A DNA stretch of 64,000 nucleotides from UBA1672 sp033851915 (lineage in GTDB: Bacteria > Pseudomonadota > Alphaproteobacteria > Micavibrionales > Micavibrionaceae), in the NCBI GenBank assembly GCA_033851915.1, contig JAWSVM010000003.1, forward strand, positions 545,559 to 609,558. Reading direction: 5' to 3'. A program made the translations under genes and the position numbers. Shown in pieces: positions 61,434 to 64,000 of the stretch (the first letter of the stretch is position 1; each line of letters opens with the position of its first letter). The notes under the pieces were generated by a model. It saw only the letters and a list, made by a program, of their open reading frames with translations, searched no databases and had not been told where the DNA came from.

Positions 61434-62330
61434 TTAAGTGACAACGGTCGTTGGGGCGCTTTCTAAGCCCCATTCGCTCCATGATCCATCATAAACCGCC
61501 ACATTGCCTTTGTAACCGACGTTATGGAGGGCAAGCGATAGAGCACACGCGGTAATGCCGCTGCCGCATGTTGTGATGATTGTCTCTGGTTCGTTTTTGC
61601 CGATGCTGATTCCAATATCTTCAAATAGAGCACCCAGTGTTGCCGTATTTTTGAATTGTCCTTCCTCGGTCACGAGAGAGGAGCAGGGGAGGCTCATGCT
61701 GTTGGGGATGTGTCCACTGCGCATACCTTCCCTCGGTTCAGGTGTGGAACCGTCAAAGCGCATAAATGGACGTGCATCAATAATAGGGTGCGTGCCTTGT
61801 GCAGAGATCTCGATTAATGCTTTCATATCCATCATCATAGTGCTTTGAAATTCAGAGGCTGAATATGCTGTTTTGTTAAAATGTTGCGGCTCTCCCGTTT
61901 CAGTTTCGTAACCTGCTTTTCCCCAAGCTGGCAGACCACCATTTAAAACCATTACATTTTGGTGCCCGAATCCTTTAAGCATCCACCAAACGCGCGCAGG
62001 CCCCATAATCATGCCGTGTTGCCCATAAAGTATTATAATATCATCATTTTTTATGCCCAGAGCGGAAAGAGCATTCTCAAATTGTTCTTTACTAGGCAGC
62101 ATATGGGGAAGGGGGCTGTCTTTATCCGCAATATGCTTGATATCGAAAAAGACAGCACTCTGAATGCGTTTTTCATTAAAATTATCAGCTATGTTTTCCG
62201 CAGATGTCGGTAGAACAAATGTTGTATCCAAAAATATTATTCGTTTATTATCATCTTCTTTAACATATTGTTCTAACGTGGTGATATGTTCAGGATCAAT
62301 AATGCCTGCATGTATAAATTGCTCAATCAT
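61434..62330 (-). CDS. sseA: Rhodanese-type sulfurtransferase, 3-mercaptopyruvate sulfurtransferase-like
   Basis: The 298 aa protein has two rhodanese domains. The N-terminal inactive one (FFDIKHIADKDSPLPHMLPS, 61-80) is followed by the active one with C255 in TTCGSGITACALSLAL. The loop CGSGITA is the mercaptopyruvate type (CGSGVTA) rather than the thiosulfate type. VLNGGLPAW and YDGSWSEWG are also typical. It moves sulfur from 3-mercaptopyruvate to acceptors such as cyanide or thiols. It is divergent from the next gene over 76 nt. Confidence 0.9.
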   Translation of the reverse strand: MIEQFIHAGIIDPEHITTLEQYVKEDDNKRIIFLDTTFVLPTSAENIADNFNEKRIQSAVFFDIKHIADKDSPLPHMLPSKEQFENALSALGIKNDDIIILYGQHGMIMGPARVWWMLKGFGHQNVMVLNGGLPAWGKAGYETETGEPQHFNKTAYSASEFQSTMMMDMKALIEISAQGTHPIIDARPFMRFDGSTPEPREGMRSGHIPNSMSLPCSSLVTEEGQFKNTATLGALFEDIGISIGKNEPETIITTCGSGITACALSLALHNVGYKGNVAVYDGSWSEWGLESAPTTVVT

Positions 62331-62406
62331 ATTGAGAATATACGCTATTTATGCTTATGTTGAAAGTGAGTAGTATTATCATTATTCCAAAGAGAGTGAC
62401 ATTATA

Positions 62407-63165
62407 ATGGAAGTAACAAGAGCAGGGGTAGATAAGACTTTATCTGTTTTGATAAGGGGGCTGTTTGGTTGCTTAATGGTCTTGATGTTTCTCGCATTTG
62501 TTTCGATAGAGGCTAATAAAAAGCCCGATGTTGAAATTGCCAAAATTTTAGAAGAGCAAAAAAAAATGCGCATTATTTTGGCAACGGCAACCAAAGGCAA
62601 CGAAAACCTTCCTGAAGTATGGCCACCGAAAATGAATGCCGTTTATCCGGATTTTGAATTATTTGACCAAAAAGGTGAGAAGTTTCTTTTTTCCAGTTTG
62701 GCTGACCGCGTTATTATTCTTGAATATATTGATATTTCTTCGCCGATATCACAAGCTCAGTCCGGTTCGGCCACTGCGGGCGTATATTTTGGTGCGAAGT
62801 CTCAGGAGCTTAATGAGGAAGCAAAGCCATTCTCGGATGTTATCAAGAAGATCACCAACGGTGCATTTGCACTGCCGAATGATAATATATTGGAGCTTAA
62901 GATTATTGTGTATGGCGCGGATGGTGCTCCTGGTTCTCGTGATGATGCTGAGCAATGGGCGCAGCATTTTGGGTTAGAAGCATCTGAGAACGTTATTGTT
63001 GCTGTGCCTTTGTTGGATATGCGCAGTGAGGAGAGCCAGTCACTTGTCAGAGGCTTTCAATTGCTTGATAAGAACATGATCTTACGTGTTGATTCCTCAG
63101 GTGTCATGCCAAAGCATAATCTTAGAATGACGCTTGTGCCGCTTGTGCCTAAACTTATCCATTAG
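62407..63165 (+). CDS. Membrane-anchored protein with a thioredoxin-like region, no CxxC
   Basis: The 252 aa protein has one N-terminal membrane helix (about residues 17-35), so the rest is probably periplasmic. YPDFELFDQKGEKFLFSSLA (about 78-97) followed by VIILEYIDISSP resembles the opening of redoxin/SCO/AhpC-like thioredoxin folds. The cysteine pair expected after such a strand is absent: only ISSPISQAQS is found there. GADGAPGSRDDAEQWAQHFG follows near residue 178. If the fold is right, the domain has lost redox chemistry. The family is not recognised with confidence. Confidence 0.72.
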   Translation: MEVTRAGVDKTLSVLIRGLFGCLMVLMFLAFVSIEANKKPDVEIAKILEEQKKMRIILATATKGNENLPEVWPPKMNAVYPDFELFDQKGEKFLFSSLADRVIILEYIDISSPISQAQSGSATAGVYFGAKSQELNEEAKPFSDVIKKITNGAFALPNDNILELKIIVYGADGAPGSRDDAEQWAQHFGLEASENVIVAVPLLDMRSEESQSLVRGFQLLDKNMILRVDSSGVMPKHNLRMTLVPLVPKLIH

Positions 63166-63185
63166 CTATGCTGCAAATAGACAAG

Positions 63186-63220
63186 CCACAATTTTCCATA
63201 ACCTGTATTGTGGAATTTTT
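63186..63220 (+). terminator. Probable intrinsic terminator
   Basis: Stem CCACAAT / ATTGTGG (63186-63192 and 63207-63213) with a 14-nt loop, followed by AATTTTT. It lies 20 nt after the stop of the membrane-anchored protein. The loop is large, so confidence is moderate. Confidence 0.5.
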
Positions 63221-63275
63221 AGTTTTAAGATACGATGTCTCAATAATTTAAATGCGATGAATGGAAGGTTTCTGT

Positions 63276-63800
63276 ATGCGTTTTTTGTTAATTTTAGTTT
63301 TATTTTGTGCTGTGTCCTTTGCGCCGGCTTATGCCAATAAGGCTGTTGCTGAAGTGAAGGCAGTGTTCGCTACGAAAGTTTCTGGCGCATCATCTAAGCA
63401 AATTGCGGTAGCCAATGAGGCGTATGAGAAATGTAGCACGCGTCCAGAATTCCATCATGTTTATGATTGTTCCTGTTATGCAGAGGCTTTTTTAAGTAAA
63501 ATGATTGATGTTGGTTATCAATCTAATGCTCATGCTGATGTCATTGAGACAGCAATAGTGAGCCAGTGTTTGTCTGTTAGTGAGGCTGGATATAAGTATG
63601 AGCATTCGGTCTGTATGACCCGTAATTTTGCCTCTAAATCTGATGTTACAAGAATAACGCCCCAAGAATATTGTACTTGCTATGCTGATAGATGGTCGGG
63701 GCTCGTCGATGCTTTCACAGGTAAAATTAGTTTTAATCAACATAGCTCTATGAAATCACAGGCGCGTGGTCAGTGCAATGATTTGTGGCGCGGTAAGTAA
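63276..63800 (+). CDS. Secreted cysteine-rich protein with two CxCYA repeats
   Basis: From ATG 63276 (GGAAGG at 63263-63268, 7 nt before it; the in-frame ATG at 63261 overlaps that site) the protein is 174 aa. Residues 1-20 form a signal peptide ending AYA. The mature part contains two similar halves: a Cys, then DCSCYAEAFLSKM and later QCLS; and again a Cys, then YCTCYADRWSGLV and later QCND. Eight cysteines in two matching groups of four suggest paired disulfides in the periplasm. I do not know the family. Confidence 0.75.
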   Translation: MRFLLILVLFCAVSFAPAYANKAVAEVKAVFATKVSGASSKQIAVANEAYEKCSTRPEFHHVYDCSCYAEAFLSKMIDVGYQSNAHADVIETAIVSQCLSVSEAGYKYEHSVCMTRNFASKSDVTRITPQEYCTCYADRWSGLVDAFTGKISFNQHSSMKSQARGQCNDLWRGK

Positions 63801-63956
63801 AAAGTTGTTTTGTCTCAAAGTCTATTTAGTACAATATTTCCCATAATCTATACTTTATCACACGTTTAATTTATGAATAGAATCTGTTTGTATGCCTCAA
63901 TCAATACTTCTCTTTAAATTGCGTTTGTTAAGATAGAGGCAGAAAGGTAAAATTCA

Positions 63957-64000
63957 GTGCAGTTTCACGTCGCAAATGATACTCCTCGCGCTGTTGCCTT
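63957..64000 (+). CDS. Possible start of a gene cut by the window edge
   Basis: A GTG at 63957 preceded by AAAGG (63943-63947) opens a frame that runs without a stop to the window end: MQFHVANDTPRAVA. The short opening resembles in feel the N-terminus of alphaproteobacterial NAD kinases, but 14 residues are far too few to name it. The 156 nt before it show no other gene. Confidence 0.35.
   Translation, partial: MQFHVANDTPRAVA

Overview
This window is ordinary chromosome of an alphaproteobacterium that I cannot name further. The evidence is the gene order cdsA-dxr-rseP-bamA-skp-lpxD-fabZ-lpxA-lpxI-lpxB, then gltA, gltX/comEC, lexA, trpCDGE, ppiD, tpiA-secG-pyrG-kdsA-eno-ftsB-pdhA, and ntrY-ntrX-trkA/hfq-hflX-mazG. 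A lipoyl domain fused to PdhB, a fused IspDF, LpxI rather than LpxH, and a GTTC-N7-GTTC SOS box in front of lexA also point to this class. The DNA is visibly AT-leaning for the class. No transposase, integrase, phage gene or CRISPR array was seen.

Layout. 1-11.5 kb (+): envelope biogenesis, covering phospholipid (cdsA end), isoprenoid (dxr), two tandem site-2 proteases, the BamA/Skp outer-membrane protein machinery and the Raetz lipid A steps. It ends at a bidirectional terminator. 11.5-24.7 kb (mostly -): citrate synthase, GluRS, LexA, the trpEGDC anthranilate-to-indoleglycerol-phosphate branch and the PpiD chaperone. comEC and a divergent polysaccharide deacetylase lie on the + strand. 24.9-31.6 kb (+): triosephosphate isomerase, SecG, CTP synthase, KdsA, enolase, a YqgE-like protein and an FtsB-like protein. 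31.8-38.7 kb (+): the pyruvate dehydrogenase complex (pdhA, pdhB, pdhC, lpdA), interspersed with small unknown proteins, a SLOG/LOG-type nucleotide-binding protein and a solitary MbcA/ParS/Xre antitoxin-type domain. 38.7-44 kb: a small protein with its own promoter, a methyltransferase, a secreted unknown, lipoyl synthase and a COQ10/RatA protein, then on the minus strand cinA-C, pgpA and ispDF. 44-53 kb: NtrY/NtrX two-component pair, TrkA, MurI, a HAD phosphatase, Hfq, HflX and convergent MazG. 53.2-57.7 kb: a fused 2-oxoacid dehydrogenase E1 with a FabD-like acyltransferase, divergent from a glutaryl-CoA dehydrogenase. 57.8-60.2 kb: ispG and ald. 60.3-64 kb: tRNA-Asp, a degenerate copy of its 3' end exactly 100 nt away, a sulfurtransferase and three unknown proteins, two of them membrane or secreted.

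The parts connect. LipA makes the lipoyl groups for PdhB and PdhC. Dxr, IspDF and IspG are MEP-pathway steps. The lpx/kdsA/bamA/skp/rseP genes build and police the outer membrane. The best candidates for something undescribed are the twin RseP proteases, the SLOG plus solitary antitoxin-domain pair inside the pdh cluster, and the E1 / acyltransferase / acyl-CoA dehydrogenase locus. All product names come from motif recognition by eye; no database search was run.
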